NCBI RefSeq assembly: GCF_003258295.1
Contig: NZ_QKYN01000040.1
Coordinates: 62,001 to 126,000, forward strand
Origin: Streptacidiphilus pinicola
Lineage (GTDB): Bacteria; Actinomycetota; Actinomycetes; Streptomycetales; Streptomycetaceae
Direction: 5' to 3'
Length of the DNA stretch: 64,000 nucleotides
A model generated the notes under the pieces. The model ran no database searches. It had not been told where the DNA came from and was given only the letters and a program-made list of their open reading frames with translations. Each line of letters starts with the position of its first letter. The stretch's first letter is position 1. A program made the position numbers and the translations under genes. This document shows, piece after piece, positions 27,519 through 36,140 of the stretch.

Positions 27519-27548
27519 AACCTACGAATCAGCGTCCGAGTTTGTCAA
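27519..27548 (-). promoter_or_regulatory. Vegetative-type promoter for the GH38 operon
   Basis: Minus strand TTGACA (27548-27543), 18-nt spacer, TAGGTT (27524-27519). The -35 is perfect and the -10 good, about 72 nt ahead of the ThuA-like start. This is the best match to a sigma-70 promoter in the first half of the window. Confidence 0.55.
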
Positions 27549-27623
27549 TACGTTGGATGAACTCTGATGCACAGAACTCGGCTGCCGCCATGGTGGGCGC
27601 CGCATCGATGCCCTGACGGGCCA

Positions 27624-27651
27624 TTGACTTAGCCCAGTCGATGGATTTACT
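27624..27651 (+). promoter_or_regulatory. Candidate promoter for the dehydrogenase-kinase operon
   Basis: TTGACT (27624-27629), 16-nt spacer, TTTACT (27646-27651), about 70 nt ahead of the GTG at 27722. It is divergent from the GH38 promoter, with about 75 nt between the two -35 boxes, so one regulator could control both. Confidence 0.4.
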
Positions 27652-27721
27652 GTCCGGTGGCCGCTCAGGCCGCGGCCCCGCTCCCCTCCCCTGTCAGCGC
27701 CCGAGATCCAGGAGGATCACC

Positions 27722-28735
27722 GTGGCCGATCGACCCACGGCGGCGTTCGCCATGGATCCCGTCAACGTCAGTCGACTGTTCCCGCCCGTTCTCATGGATC
27801 GGCTCGCCTCCCTGCTCGACCTGGGCGAGCCCGGAGCGCCCCGTGTGATCTCCGGCCTCGCGACCGACGCGCAGCGCGCCGCCCTCGCCGAGGTCGAGGT
27901 ACTGGTCACCGGGTGGGGGTGCCCGCCGCTGGACGAGCGGGCCGTGGCAGCCGCTCCGCGCCTGCGCGTCGTGCTCCACTCAGCGGGCACAGTAAGGGAG
28001 TTGGTCAGTGACGCCTGCTGGGAGCGGGGTGTCGTCGTCTCCACCGCCGCCGAGGCCAACGCCCGGCCCGTGGCCGAGTACACGCTGGCCGCGATCCTGC
28101 TCGCGGGCAAGGACGCGTTCCGCCTCAGCCGCACCTCCGCCCAGGAGGGCCGACAGCGGCCCGGCGCGGGCGCCGAGGTGGGCAACTACCGGCGACGGGT
28201 CGGCGTCATCGGCGCCTCCCGGGTCGGCCGCGCCCTGCTCGACCTGCTGCGGCCCTTCCACTTCGTGGTCTCCCTCAGCGACCCGTACGTCGACGAGGCG
28301 GAGGCCGCCCGGCTCGGCGTGACCCTGCTCCCCCTCGACGACCTGCTGCGCGGCAGCGACGTCGTCACCCTGCACGCACCCGACAACCCGCAGACCTACC
28401 GGCTGCTGGACCGCCGCAAGCTGGCGCTGATCCCCGACGGCGCGACGTTGGTCAACACCTCACGCGGCGCGCTGGTCGCGCCGGACGCGCTGGAGGCAGA
28501 GCTCGTCTCCGGCCGCATCAACGCGGTCCTGGACGTCACCGAGCCGGAGCCGCTCCCGCGCTGGTCGCCGCTGCACGGCCTGCCCAACGTCGTGCTCACC
28601 CCGCACATCGCCGGCTCGCTCGGCAACGAGCTGGAGCTGCTGGGCCGTTCGGTGGTCGAGGAGGCGGAGCGCCTGGCGGCCGGGGTGCCACTCCGCCACG
28701 AGGTGCGCCGGACCGACCTGCCCCGGATGGCGTGA
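27722..28735 (+). CDS. D-isomer-specific 2-hydroxyacid dehydrogenase
   Basis: 337 residues from GTG 27722; GGAGGA at 27711-27716 fixes this start against the longer open frame. The NAD-binding motif GVIGASRVGRALLDLLRPF is followed by the catalytic set: Arg in NTSRGALVAPD, Glu in VTEPEPLPRWSPL and His in LTPHIAGSLGNE. It reduces 2-keto acids or oxidises 2-hydroxy acids, perhaps clearing an acid product of sugar oxidation made by the divergent operon. The ROK kinase gene follows after 3 nt, so the two are surely co-transcribed. Confidence 0.9.
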   Translation: MADRPTAAFAMDPVNVSRLFPPVLMDRLASLLDLGEPGAPRVISGLATDAQRAALAEVEVLVTGWGCPPLDERAVAAAPRLRVVLHSAGTVRELVSDACWERGVVVSTAAEANARPVAEYTLAAILLAGKDAFRLSRTSAQEGRQRPGAGAEVGNYRRRVGVIGASRVGRALLDLLRPFHFVVSLSDPYVDEAEAARLGVTLLPLDDLLRGSDVVTLHAPDNPQTYRLLDRRKLALIPDGATLVNTSRGALVAPDALEAELVSGRINAVLDVTEPEPLPRWSPLHGLPNVVLTPHIAGSLGNELELLGRSVVEEAERLAAGVPLRHEVRRTDLPRMA

Positions 28736-28738
28736 AGC

Positions 28739-29743
28739 GTGACGGGACATCCGGGCATGAGAAGTGACGCGCTGGTCGCGGCCCTGGACATCGGCGGCAC
28801 GAAGATCGCGGGCGGGCTGGTGGACCGGGCGGGGACGCTGTTGCACGAGGTCCAGGTCCCGACCCCGGCCAAGGCGGAGGCCGCGCAGGTCCTCGGCGCG
28901 GTCCGCGCCGTGCTCGACCTCCTCGTCGCGCACGAGGGTTGGCGCGCGGTGGACCGGGTCGGCGTCGGCAGCGCCGGACCGGTGGACACGGTGGCGGGCA
29001 CGGTCAGCCCGGTGAACATCCCCGCCTGGCGCGACTATCCGCTCGTCGCCCGGATGGCCGCGCACCCGGCCGTGGCCGTCGGGCGGCTCCGGGTGGTGCT
29101 GGGCGGGGACGCGGTCGCCATGACCGCCGCGGAGCACTGGGCGGGCGCCGCCCGTGGCTTCTCCCACGCGCTGTGCCTGGTGGTCTCCACGGGCGTCGGC
29201 GCGGGGCTGGTCCTGCACGGTGAGGTCCACGCGGGAGCGACCGGCAACGCCGGACATCTGGGCCACATCACCGTCGACCTCGACGGCGACCCCTGCCCCT
29301 GCGGCTCGCGCGGCTGCCTGGAGCGCGTGGCGAGCGGCACCGCCATCGCGGCGTGGGCCTCCGGCCACGGCTGGCGCCCGGAGGGTGACGACACGTCGGC
29401 CGCGGCGGTCGCGGCCTCCGCCCGCGCGGGCGACCCGGTGGCACTCGCCGCCTTCGACCGCGCGGGCCGGGCGCTGGCCGCGGGCATCGCCGCGACAGCG
29501 ACCCTGGTGGAGCTGGAGGCGGCGATCCTCGGCGGCGGCGTCCTGCGCGCGGGCGAGCTGCTCCTCGACCCCCTCCGCCGCCACCTGCGCACCTACGCGG
29601 CGCTGCCCTTCACCCGCGGCATCCAGATCCTGCCCGCCGCGCTGGGCACCCGCGCCGGCCTGGTCGGCGCCGCCGCGTTGGCCCTGCGGCCGATCCCGGC
29701 CGGCGAGCCGGAGCTGACACCCCTCCGAAGGGACGTCCCGTGA
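28739..29743 (+). CDS. ROK-family sugar kinase (glucokinase-like)
   Basis: 334 residues from GTG 28739, or 328 from ATG 28757. ATP-binding ALDIGGTKIAGGLVD, phosphate-binding VVSTGVGAGLVLHG, and a complete zinc site GHLGHITV plus CPCGSRGCLE. There is no N-terminal HTH, so it is an enzyme rather than a repressor, unlike the two other ROK proteins here. It likely phosphorylates glucose, mannose or a similar hexose. It is coupled to the next gene (GTGA overlap) and follows the dehydrogenase by 3 nt. Confidence 0.9.
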   Translation: MTGHPGMRSDALVAALDIGGTKIAGGLVDRAGTLLHEVQVPTPAKAEAAQVLGAVRAVLDLLVAHEGWRAVDRVGVGSAGPVDTVAGTVSPVNIPAWRDYPLVARMAAHPAVAVGRLRVVLGGDAVAMTAAEHWAGAARGFSHALCLVVSTGVGAGLVLHGEVHAGATGNAGHLGHITVDLDGDPCPCGSRGCLERVASGTAIAAWASGHGWRPEGDDTSAAAVAASARAGDPVALAAFDRAGRALAAGIAATATLVELEAAILGGGVLRAGELLLDPLRRHLRTYAALPFTRGIQILPAALGTRAGLVGAAALALRPIPAGEPELTPLRRDVP

Positions 29744-30414
29744 CCACTAGCCCTCCGGTGATCGCCGTCTTCACCCGCACCACCGGCTACCGCCACGACT
29801 CCATCCCGGCGGCCGTCGCCGCGTTCGAGGAGCTGGGCGCGGCGAACGGTCTCACCGTCCTGCACACCGAGGACCCCGTGGTCCTCACCCGCGCGCTGGA
29901 GAACGGCGGCTGCGCGGTCGCCGTGTTCGCCTCCACCAGCGGCGACGTCCTGGACGACGACGCCCGCCGGGCGCTGGAGCGTCAGGTGCGTGGCGGCGGA
30001 GGCTTCCTGGCCCTGCACTCCGCCGCCGGAACGGAACCCGGCTGGCCCTTCTACGCCGAACTCCTGGGCGGCGTCCGCTTCGACGGGCACCCCGAACTCC
30101 AGCCCGCCACCGTGACGGTGGAGGACCACGCCCACCCCGCCACCGCCCACCTGCCCGCGCGGTGGACGTGGACCGACGAGTGGTACGACTTCACCGCGAA
30201 CCCACGACCCGGCGTCCGCGTCCTCGCGAGCGTCGACGAACTCGGCTACCACGGTGGCCGGATGGGCGCGGACCACCCGCTGGTCTGGTGCCACACGCTG
30301 GACGCGGGCCGCTGCCTGGTCACCGCCCTCGGCCACACCGGCGACGCCTACCAGGACCCCGCCTTCCGCGCCCACCTGCTCGGCGCCCTCTCCTGGGCCG
30401 GTCGCCTCCGCTAG
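29740..30414 (+). CDS. ThuA-like domain protein (rightward operon)
   Basis: 224 residues. GTG start overlaps the kinase stop. Motifs: VIAVFTRTTGYRHDSIPAAV, GGGGFLALHSAAGTEP (nucleophile-elbow equivalent) and WTDEWYDFT, ending CLVTALGHTGDAYQDPAF. A second ThuA-like protein, only distantly similar to the one at 26785; this one keeps the shorter form with a WTDEWY loop, the other has MHPPGFHDH. Their placement at the head of one operon and the tail of the divergent one suggests both act on the same class of sugar derivative. Confidence 0.87.
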   Translation: MTTSPPVIAVFTRTTGYRHDSIPAAVAAFEELGAANGLTVLHTEDPVVLTRALENGGCAVAVFASTSGDVLDDDARRALERQVRGGGGFLALHSAAGTEPGWPFYAELLGGVRFDGHPELQPATVTVEDHAHPATAHLPARWTWTDEWYDFTANPRPGVRVLASVDELGYHGGRMGADHPLVWCHTLDAGRCLVTALGHTGDAYQDPAFRAHLLGALSWAGRLR

Positions 30415-30524
30415 CCTCACGGGGTTTACGGGCTTCTCAGGGAACGTCCAGAGCCGCCTCATGGCCGCGCGGAAGTCTGGGTTCCAGGCAGCTCGCCACC
30501 CCAACGCAGCGGGAGGACGCGGTC

Positions 30525-31229
30525 ATGAACAGCAACGAACCGGCAGCACACCCTCGGCCCGGCGACGAATGGCCCGGGAGCAGGAGGAAGAAGGGTGTCG
30601 TCGTGGCCGCGGTGATCGCGGCGGCAACCCTCCTGGTCGGCGGCGCCGCGGCGGTGCCCGCCTCGGCGCAGGGAGCCTCCGGCTCCAACGCGCGCTCCGG
30701 CCCGGCCGAGGGAGGAACGACCGGCACGGTCTCGGCCGTGTCGGGCTCCGGCTTCACCGTGACGACGGCGACCGGCGAGACGGCGACCGTCACCGAGACG
30801 CCCACGACGAGTTACGCAGAAGGCAGCGCGTCCGCGTCCTCGTCGGCGGTAACGGCAGGCGCGCCCGTCCTGGTCCTCGGCACGGTGAACAGCACCGCCG
30901 TCACCGCCTCGCAGGTGATCGTGCAGCCACCCGGCAGCGGGTCGACAAGCTCGACGGCGTCCCAGGTCGTCCCGTTCCAGAGCGGAGCGCCGAGCGTGTC
31001 CAAGCAGGTCGGCCAGGTCCCCGCCAACTACACGGAGGGCTCGGGCACGATCGTCGGCGGAACGAGCGCGGACAAGGCGACCGAGGCGGCCCTGGCGGCC
31101 TACCCGGGCGGCGTCGTGGACCGGGTCGTCCAGCTCGGTAACGGCGAGTACGAGGTGCACTTCATCGGCGTCGACTGGCCCCACCATGTCTTCGTGACGT
31201 CGGCCTTCACGGTCGCCGGAGCCGACTGA
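30525..31229 (+). CDS. Secreted or anchored protein with DUF5666-like and PepSY-like regions
   Basis: 234 residues from ATG 30525, GGGAGG at 30511-30516. A cytoplasmic RRKK is followed by one hydrophobic segment (VVVAAVIAAATLLVGGAAAV) that acts as signal or anchor. Residues about 65-130 repeat Thr/Val-rich strands (TGTVSAVSGSGFTVTTATGE) like DUF5666. The C-terminal part (EAALAAYPGGVVDRVVQLGN, then EVHFIGVDW) is shaped like a PepSY unit. It is likely extracytoplasmic; the function is unknown. It stands alone, converging on the HTH-NB-ARC gene. Confidence 0.75.
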   Translation: MNSNEPAAHPRPGDEWPGSRRKKGVVVAAVIAAATLLVGGAAAVPASAQGASGSNARSGPAEGGTTGTVSAVSGSGFTVTTATGETATVTETPTTSYAEGSASASSSAVTAGAPVLVLGTVNSTAVTASQVIVQPPGSGSTSSTASQVVPFQSGAPSVSKQVGQVPANYTEGSGTIVGGTSADKATEAALAAYPGGVVDRVVQLGNGEYEVHFIGVDWPHHVFVTSAFTVAGAD

Positions 31230-31247
31230 CCGCGTCGCGTCGGTCGG
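31226..31247. terminator. Hairpin terminator between convergent genes
   Basis: CTGACCG-cgtcgcgt-CGGTCGG, seven pairs with one G-T wobble, overlaps the stop of the PepSY-like gene and fills the 19-nt gap before the stop of the HTH-NB-ARC-TPR gene. Probably bidirectional. Confidence 0.4.
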
Positions 31248-31248
31248 C

Positions 31249-33867
31249 CTACGAGCTGGCGTCCAGGCTCGCTCGGACACGCGCGGCCTCGGTCTTCAGG
31301 CCGAGGTTCCGGAACATGTCGAGGGCCTGGTCGAGGTGTCCGCCACTGTCCTCGACACGTCCGAGTTGCCGGTAGCACTCGCCGATACCCGCGTGGGCGG
31401 CGGCTTCGACGGCGGTCATGTGGGTCCGGCGGGCCAGGTCCAGGACGTCGCGGTAGAGCCGCAGGGCGCGGGCGTGGTCGCCGGTCGCGGCGACGGTCCC
31501 GGCGTAGAGGTCCAGGGCCCAGGCCTCGTTCCCCCGGGCGCCGATGCGGCGGAAGATGTCGAGGGCGTCCTGGAGATCCGGGAGCCCGTCCTCGGGGTCA
31601 CCGGCGAGGCGCTTGAAGTAGCCGAGGTTGCCCAGCGCGTTGCCTTGGCCGTTGGGGTCGGCCAGCTCGCGGAAGAGTTCGAGCGCCTGCCGTGCCGCGT
31701 CGATGGCGGCGAAGTGGTCGCCGGCGTGGGCGTAGGCCTGGCCGAGCCCCAGGAATGCCCTGGCCTGGCCGATCCGGTTGCCGGCCTGGCGGTGCAGGTG
31801 CAGGGCTTGTTGCTGGTAGCGGGTGGCGGTGGGGTAGTCGCCGGTGGTCTCGTGGACCACGCCGAGGTTCGACAGGGCGGTGGCCTGCCCCTCCTGGTGG
31901 CCGAGCGCCTCGTAGCCGGCGAGGGCGGCGTGGAGGTCGCGCTCGGCGGCCGGGTAGTCGCCGTTGAGCCGGTACACCGTTCCTCGCTGGGTGTGGGCGT
32001 TGGCCAGTCCGAGGCGCTCGTCCAGTCGCGCGTACCGCACGATCGCGTGGTGAAGGTGCCGCTCTGCCAGCGCGCGCTCGCCGGTGAACGCGCTGATCTG
32101 CGCGAGTAGCGTCAACGCGTTGGCGTGCCCGAGGTGCGCGCCCGCCCGTTCGCAGTGGTCCAGTGCGACGTCCAGGTCGGCGGCGGCGCCGGTGAAGTCT
32201 CCCGTCAGGGCTCGCACATAGGCGAGGTCGGTCAGCGTGGTGCCCAGGACGGCAGGCAGGCGCAGTCCCTCGGCCAGGCCGGCGGCGGTGGTGTGCACGG
32301 TGATCGCCTCGTCCCACGGGCCGTCGGTCGCCAGCAGGGAGGCTGTCGCGCCCGCGAGCCGCACGGCCCGGAGCGGGTCGTCGGTAGCGGCGCGGCCGAA
32401 CGCGGCCAGCAGGTTGGCTCGTTCGGTGCGCAGCCAGGCCCAGGCCGCGGTGCGGTCCGCCAACGTGGGAGCGACCCTCGGCGCGGGACCCTCGACCGGG
32501 AGCCGTGGCGTCGAGGTCACCAGAGCCTGCGCGCACCGGGCGGTGTGCTGGTAGTAGTCCAGCAGCCGGGCAGTGGCGGGGCCCGCCGCGCCGGGTGCCT
32601 CCTGTCCGGCCAGCGTGCGGGCGTAGGCGCGGACGAGGTCGTGCAGGCGGTAGCGTCCGGCCTGGTGCTGCAGCAGCAGGTTGTGGTCGAGCAGGGACTC
32701 CAGCAGCTCCTCGGCCGTGCGCAGGTCGCCCAGATCGGCCAGATTGGCTGCGGCGCAGGCGTCGATGTCGTCGCCGGGGAGCAGACCGAGCAGGCGGAAC
32801 AGGCGCCGCTCTGCCTCGGGCAGCCGGGCGTAGGAGGTGGCGAAGACCGCGGTCACGTCGCGCTCGGTGTCGCGCAGGTGGACCAGGCGGTCGGTCGCGT
32901 CCCGCAGTTGGGCGACCAGGTCCGCCACGCGCAGGGCCGGACGGTGGCGCAGTCGCGCTCCGGCGATCCGCAGCGCCAACGGGAGCCGGCCGCACAGCTC
33001 CGCCAGTTCGGCGAGGGCGTCCGTCTCGTCGTCGGCAGCCCGGTGCGGCCCGGCGACCTGACGCAGCAACGTCGTGGCCTGATGGGTGTCGAGCACGTCC
33101 AGGGTCAGCGTGTGCGCGTCGTCCAACCCGGTCAGGCGGGTCCGGGAGGTGATCAGGACCAGGCAGCCGGCTTCACCCGGCAACAGCGGTCGGATCTGGG
33201 CGGCGTCGAGGGCATTGTCGAGCAGGACCAGGGTGCGGGTGCCGGCCAGCCGGGACCGGTACAGGGCGGCCCGCGCCTCCACCCCCGGCGGGATCGCCCG
33301 CGCGGGCACCTCCAAGGACCGCAGCAGCGTCTCCAGGGCATCGGCCGCCGACATCGGCTCCCGCCCGGCCGAGTGGGCATGCAGATCCACGAAGAGCTGG
33401 CCGTCGCCGTAGCGGTCCTTCAGTTGGTGCGCCGCGTGGATCGCCAGCGCGCTCTTGCCGATCCCGGCCATCCCGTCCACCGCGGCGATCACCAGCCAGC
33501 CGACGGACTCCGACGCGGTGGCCGCCGCGGTCAACGCGGCCGTCTCCCGCGAGCGGCCGGCGAACAGCCGTGTCGCGGCGGGCAACTGACATCGCGCGTC
33601 AGTGGCGTACGCTGCCGCTGAACCGTCGTCGCCGGGGCCGGACGCCGCACCGGCGGCTGGGGTGCCCTGAGCCTGCGTCAACTGCAGGACGCCCAGGACC
33701 CCGGAGATGCGACGCATCGTGCTGGGATGCGGTCGTCGGGTCCGGCCGCGCTCGATCTCACTGATCGCGCGCACGCTCACCCCCGCGCGCGTCGCCAACT
33801 CCTCGATGGACAGGCCCTTGCTCCGGCGGAGGGCGCGAAGGTCACCGCCCAGAAGCTCCGGCGTCAT
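31249..33867 (-). CDS. HTH-XRE / NB-ARC / TPR regulator (AfsR-like architecture without SARP domain)
   Basis: 872 residues from ATG 33867 with GGAGGG 7 nt upstream. Residues 5-65: XRE helix-turn-helix (LRALRRSKGLSIEELATRAG, VSVRAISEIERGRTRRP). Residues about 120-400: STAND ATPase with Walker A VDGMAGIGKSALAIHAA and Walker B TRTLVLLDNALD, then LITSRTRLTGLDD. Residues about 530-870: tandem tetratricopeptide repeats (for example ALSNLGVVHETTGDYPTATR). Such proteins are signal-integrating transcription regulators activated by nucleotide-dependent assembly. It is divergent from the secreted pair at 34080-37400, its plausible target. The longer upstream frame lacks a ribosome site. Confidence 0.88.
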   Translation of the reverse strand: MTPELLGGDLRALRRSKGLSIEELATRAGVSVRAISEIERGRTRRPHPSTMRRISGVLGVLQLTQAQGTPAAGAASGPGDDGSAAAYATDARCQLPAATRLFAGRSRETAALTAAATASESVGWLVIAAVDGMAGIGKSALAIHAAHQLKDRYGDGQLFVDLHAHSAGREPMSAADALETLLRSLEVPARAIPPGVEARAALYRSRLAGTRTLVLLDNALDAAQIRPLLPGEAGCLVLITSRTRLTGLDDAHTLTLDVLDTHQATTLLRQVAGPHRAADDETDALAELAELCGRLPLALRIAGARLRHRPALRVADLVAQLRDATDRLVHLRDTERDVTAVFATSYARLPEAERRLFRLLGLLPGDDIDACAAANLADLGDLRTAEELLESLLDHNLLLQHQAGRYRLHDLVRAYARTLAGQEAPGAAGPATARLLDYYQHTARCAQALVTSTPRLPVEGPAPRVAPTLADRTAAWAWLRTERANLLAAFGRAATDDPLRAVRLAGATASLLATDGPWDEAITVHTTAAGLAEGLRLPAVLGTTLTDLAYVRALTGDFTGAAADLDVALDHCERAGAHLGHANALTLLAQISAFTGERALAERHLHHAIVRYARLDERLGLANAHTQRGTVYRLNGDYPAAERDLHAALAGYEALGHQEGQATALSNLGVVHETTGDYPTATRYQQQALHLHRQAGNRIGQARAFLGLGQAYAHAGDHFAAIDAARQALELFRELADPNGQGNALGNLGYFKRLAGDPEDGLPDLQDALDIFRRIGARGNEAWALDLYAGTVAATGDHARALRLYRDVLDLARRTHMTAVEAAAHAGIGECYRQLGRVEDSGGHLDQALDMFRNLGLKTEAARVRASLDASS

Positions 33868-34079
33868 CGTCGTCCCTCCGCTCGTGGCGCGCCCCAGGCG
33901 ATCGGTCCGACCACGGAAACTGCCTGGCATTCCGCCGGAAACCATCATCCGAATCGTCATGGTCGGCGGCAAGAGCGCGTTCATAGCCTGACAGCGGGCG
34001 AACCACAGGTGTTCTGCCGACGAACAGGAACGCTTCGGCAATCCCTGCGCGGTTCACACATTCTCAGGAGGTCCTGCTG

Positions 34080-36128
34080 GTGAGAGCACTACCGTCAACG
34101 TCGACCCGACGACTCCGAACACGTGGCGGCGGCAAGGCCTGCCTCGCGCTGGCCTGCGCGGCCGGATTCGTGCTGGCTCCCGTGGCCGGCAGCGCGTCGG
34201 CCTACGCGACGCCGTCGGCGAGCCCCTCGCCGCCGCCCGGAGTACCACTCCCGGGCGGTGACCGCGTCGTGTATCAGGGGGCGAGTGGACACCGGACGTA
34301 CAACGTGGTCGGGCGCGACGGCAGGACCGTGCCGTTCCTGAAGTTCGATCCGGGCAACGGGCACAGCTACGTCATCCCGGCCTCCGCGTTGTCCGACGTC
34401 GCGTCACTCGACACCGCGCAGTACGACGTGCCGCAACTGTCGCATTCCGCAGCCCCGCTCGCCACGACGCTGGCGCGGCAGGCGTCGTCCGGCTATCCGC
34501 TGCACATCGTCCAGATCAACGCGAAGGACCTGGCCTCGGGGCCGGCACAGAACGCCCTGAGCTTTGTGATGAACGTCGACTCCGCCGGCAAGTTCGCCGC
34601 GGTGATCCCGGACATCGGCGGGGTGGCCCGCGTGGCCGTGCCGGTGGGGAACTACGCCATCTACACCGGGTTCGCCGAGTACGACGCGAGTGGCAATCCC
34701 ACGGGCCTGCGTCTGGTGCTGCAGGACAACCTGGCGGTGCCGCACACCACCGGCGTCTCCGTGGTCACCGCCGACGAACGCGCCGCCACCGCCCAGGTCA
34801 CCGCGGCCACGCCGCGGCCCGCGACGTCGGACAACGTGACGTTGGACGTGACCCGGACCGACGCCGTCGGCAACGCGATTCCGGTCCAGGCCGTCGCGTC
34901 AGGCAACGTCTTCGTCTCCCCGCAGGGCGCGCCGACGATCGGGAAGCTGAGCTCGCAGGCGATGTGGGACGGGGTGAGCCCGGCGGGTACCCGCTCGCCG
35001 TACCGCTACGACGTCCTGCTCCCGCAGACCGACGGTGTTCCCGCGAACGAGACCTACCCGGTGTCGGCGAGCGGGTTGGCCTCGCTCCACTACACCTTCG
35101 ACACCGACGCGGCCAACACCGCCCACACCGGCCTGTACCAGATCGGCGTGCGCAGCCAGCAGTTGGGCGGCCTGGTCGGCACCTACCCGGTGACGGTGCC
35201 CATGAGCCTCACCGACTACGTCACCGCACCGCTGCCCACCGGATTCGCGTGGCTCCAGAGCTACTACGCGGAGCTGGGCAAGGCACCGGACGAGGGGTTC
35301 GCGGGCCTGCAGCCGGGCGACCTGCCGAGCTTCACCGGCGGGCAACAGGTGTGGCGCACCTGGGGGCACGGGCCGTTGGCCCCGCAGGTCGGCCGGTTCA
35401 ACGGCCCCAACCTCTGTTTCGCCTGCGTGGCCGGAACGTCGATGGGCATCGGCTTCAACGGCGACTTCACCGACAGTGAACCCGAGACGTCCGGCTACTA
35501 CGAAGTCCCCTTCGGGTACCCCAACCCGACCGTCGAGAACTTCACGGTCTACCGGGACGGCCAACAGATCGCCCAGCAGCCAGGCGTGGGCGCGTGGTTG
35601 TCCGACGTCCCACAGCACGTCGACACCTACCGCGCGGTGTTCGACGTCGACGCGAGCGGGATCAGCTCGGTGTCACAGGCCACGAAGACCCACACGGACC
35701 TGACGTTCGTCTACAACCCCGCCGACGACCCGCACTTGACGCTGCCCCCGGGCGACTCCTGCTACGAGGGGTTCAGCGATCCCGCGTCGTGTCGGATCCT
35801 CCCCATGCTGAACCTGAACTACCGGCTGAACACCGACGGGAGCAACACCGGCCACGCCGTGTCGGTCCTGAGCCTGACGGTGGGTCACGAGAGCTACGAC
35901 GGCCAGGGTTCGCAGGCCGCGGCCACGTCGGCGAAGGTCGAGGTCTCCTTCGACGGGGGCGCCACCTGGACCTCGGCGGCCACTGTCCCGACCGGCCGGG
36001 ACCACTACCTGGCCATCTGGCCCGACACCGGGGCCAAGGGCAGCATGCCGTCCCTGCGGGTCACCGCGACCGATTCGATCGGCGGCTCCATCACCCAGAC
36101 CATCACCAACGCCTACACCATCGGCTGA
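34080..36128 (+). CDS. Secreted beta-rich protein resembling the flanking regions of S8 proteases
   Basis: 682 residues, GTG start with AGGAGG at 34066-34071. Signal peptide about residues 1-40. The next 200 residues (GDRVVYQGASGHRTYNVVGR, GHSYVIPASALSDVAS, LDTAQYDVPQLSH) follow the pattern seen before the catalytic domain of large actinobacterial S8 peptidases. The C-terminal half has the beta-sandwich segments seen after it. No Asp-His-Ser protease motifs (such as GTSMASPH) are present; SFTGGQQVWRTWGHGP is not a protease site. It contains three short Cys-containing segments. It is followed after 12 nt by an S53 peptidase. Role unknown, perhaps an inhibitor, chaperone or adhesin partner. Confidence 0.65.
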   Translation: MRALPSTSTRRLRTRGGGKACLALACAAGFVLAPVAGSASAYATPSASPSPPPGVPLPGGDRVVYQGASGHRTYNVVGRDGRTVPFLKFDPGNGHSYVIPASALSDVASLDTAQYDVPQLSHSAAPLATTLARQASSGYPLHIVQINAKDLASGPAQNALSFVMNVDSAGKFAAVIPDIGGVARVAVPVGNYAIYTGFAEYDASGNPTGLRLVLQDNLAVPHTTGVSVVTADERAATAQVTAATPRPATSDNVTLDVTRTDAVGNAIPVQAVASGNVFVSPQGAPTIGKLSSQAMWDGVSPAGTRSPYRYDVLLPQTDGVPANETYPVSASGLASLHYTFDTDAANTAHTGLYQIGVRSQQLGGLVGTYPVTVPMSLTDYVTAPLPTGFAWLQSYYAELGKAPDEGFAGLQPGDLPSFTGGQQVWRTWGHGPLAPQVGRFNGPNLCFACVAGTSMGIGFNGDFTDSEPETSGYYEVPFGYPNPTVENFTVYRDGQQIAQQPGVGAWLSDVPQHVDTYRAVFDVDASGISSVSQATKTHTDLTFVYNPADDPHLTLPPGDSCYEGFSDPASCRILPMLNLNYRLNTDGSNTGHAVSVLSLTVGHESYDGQGSQAAATSAKVEVSFDGGATWTSAATVPTGRDHYLAIWPDTGAKGSMPSLRVTATDSIGGSITQTITNAYTIG

Positions 36129-36140
36129 CGGGACGTCATC

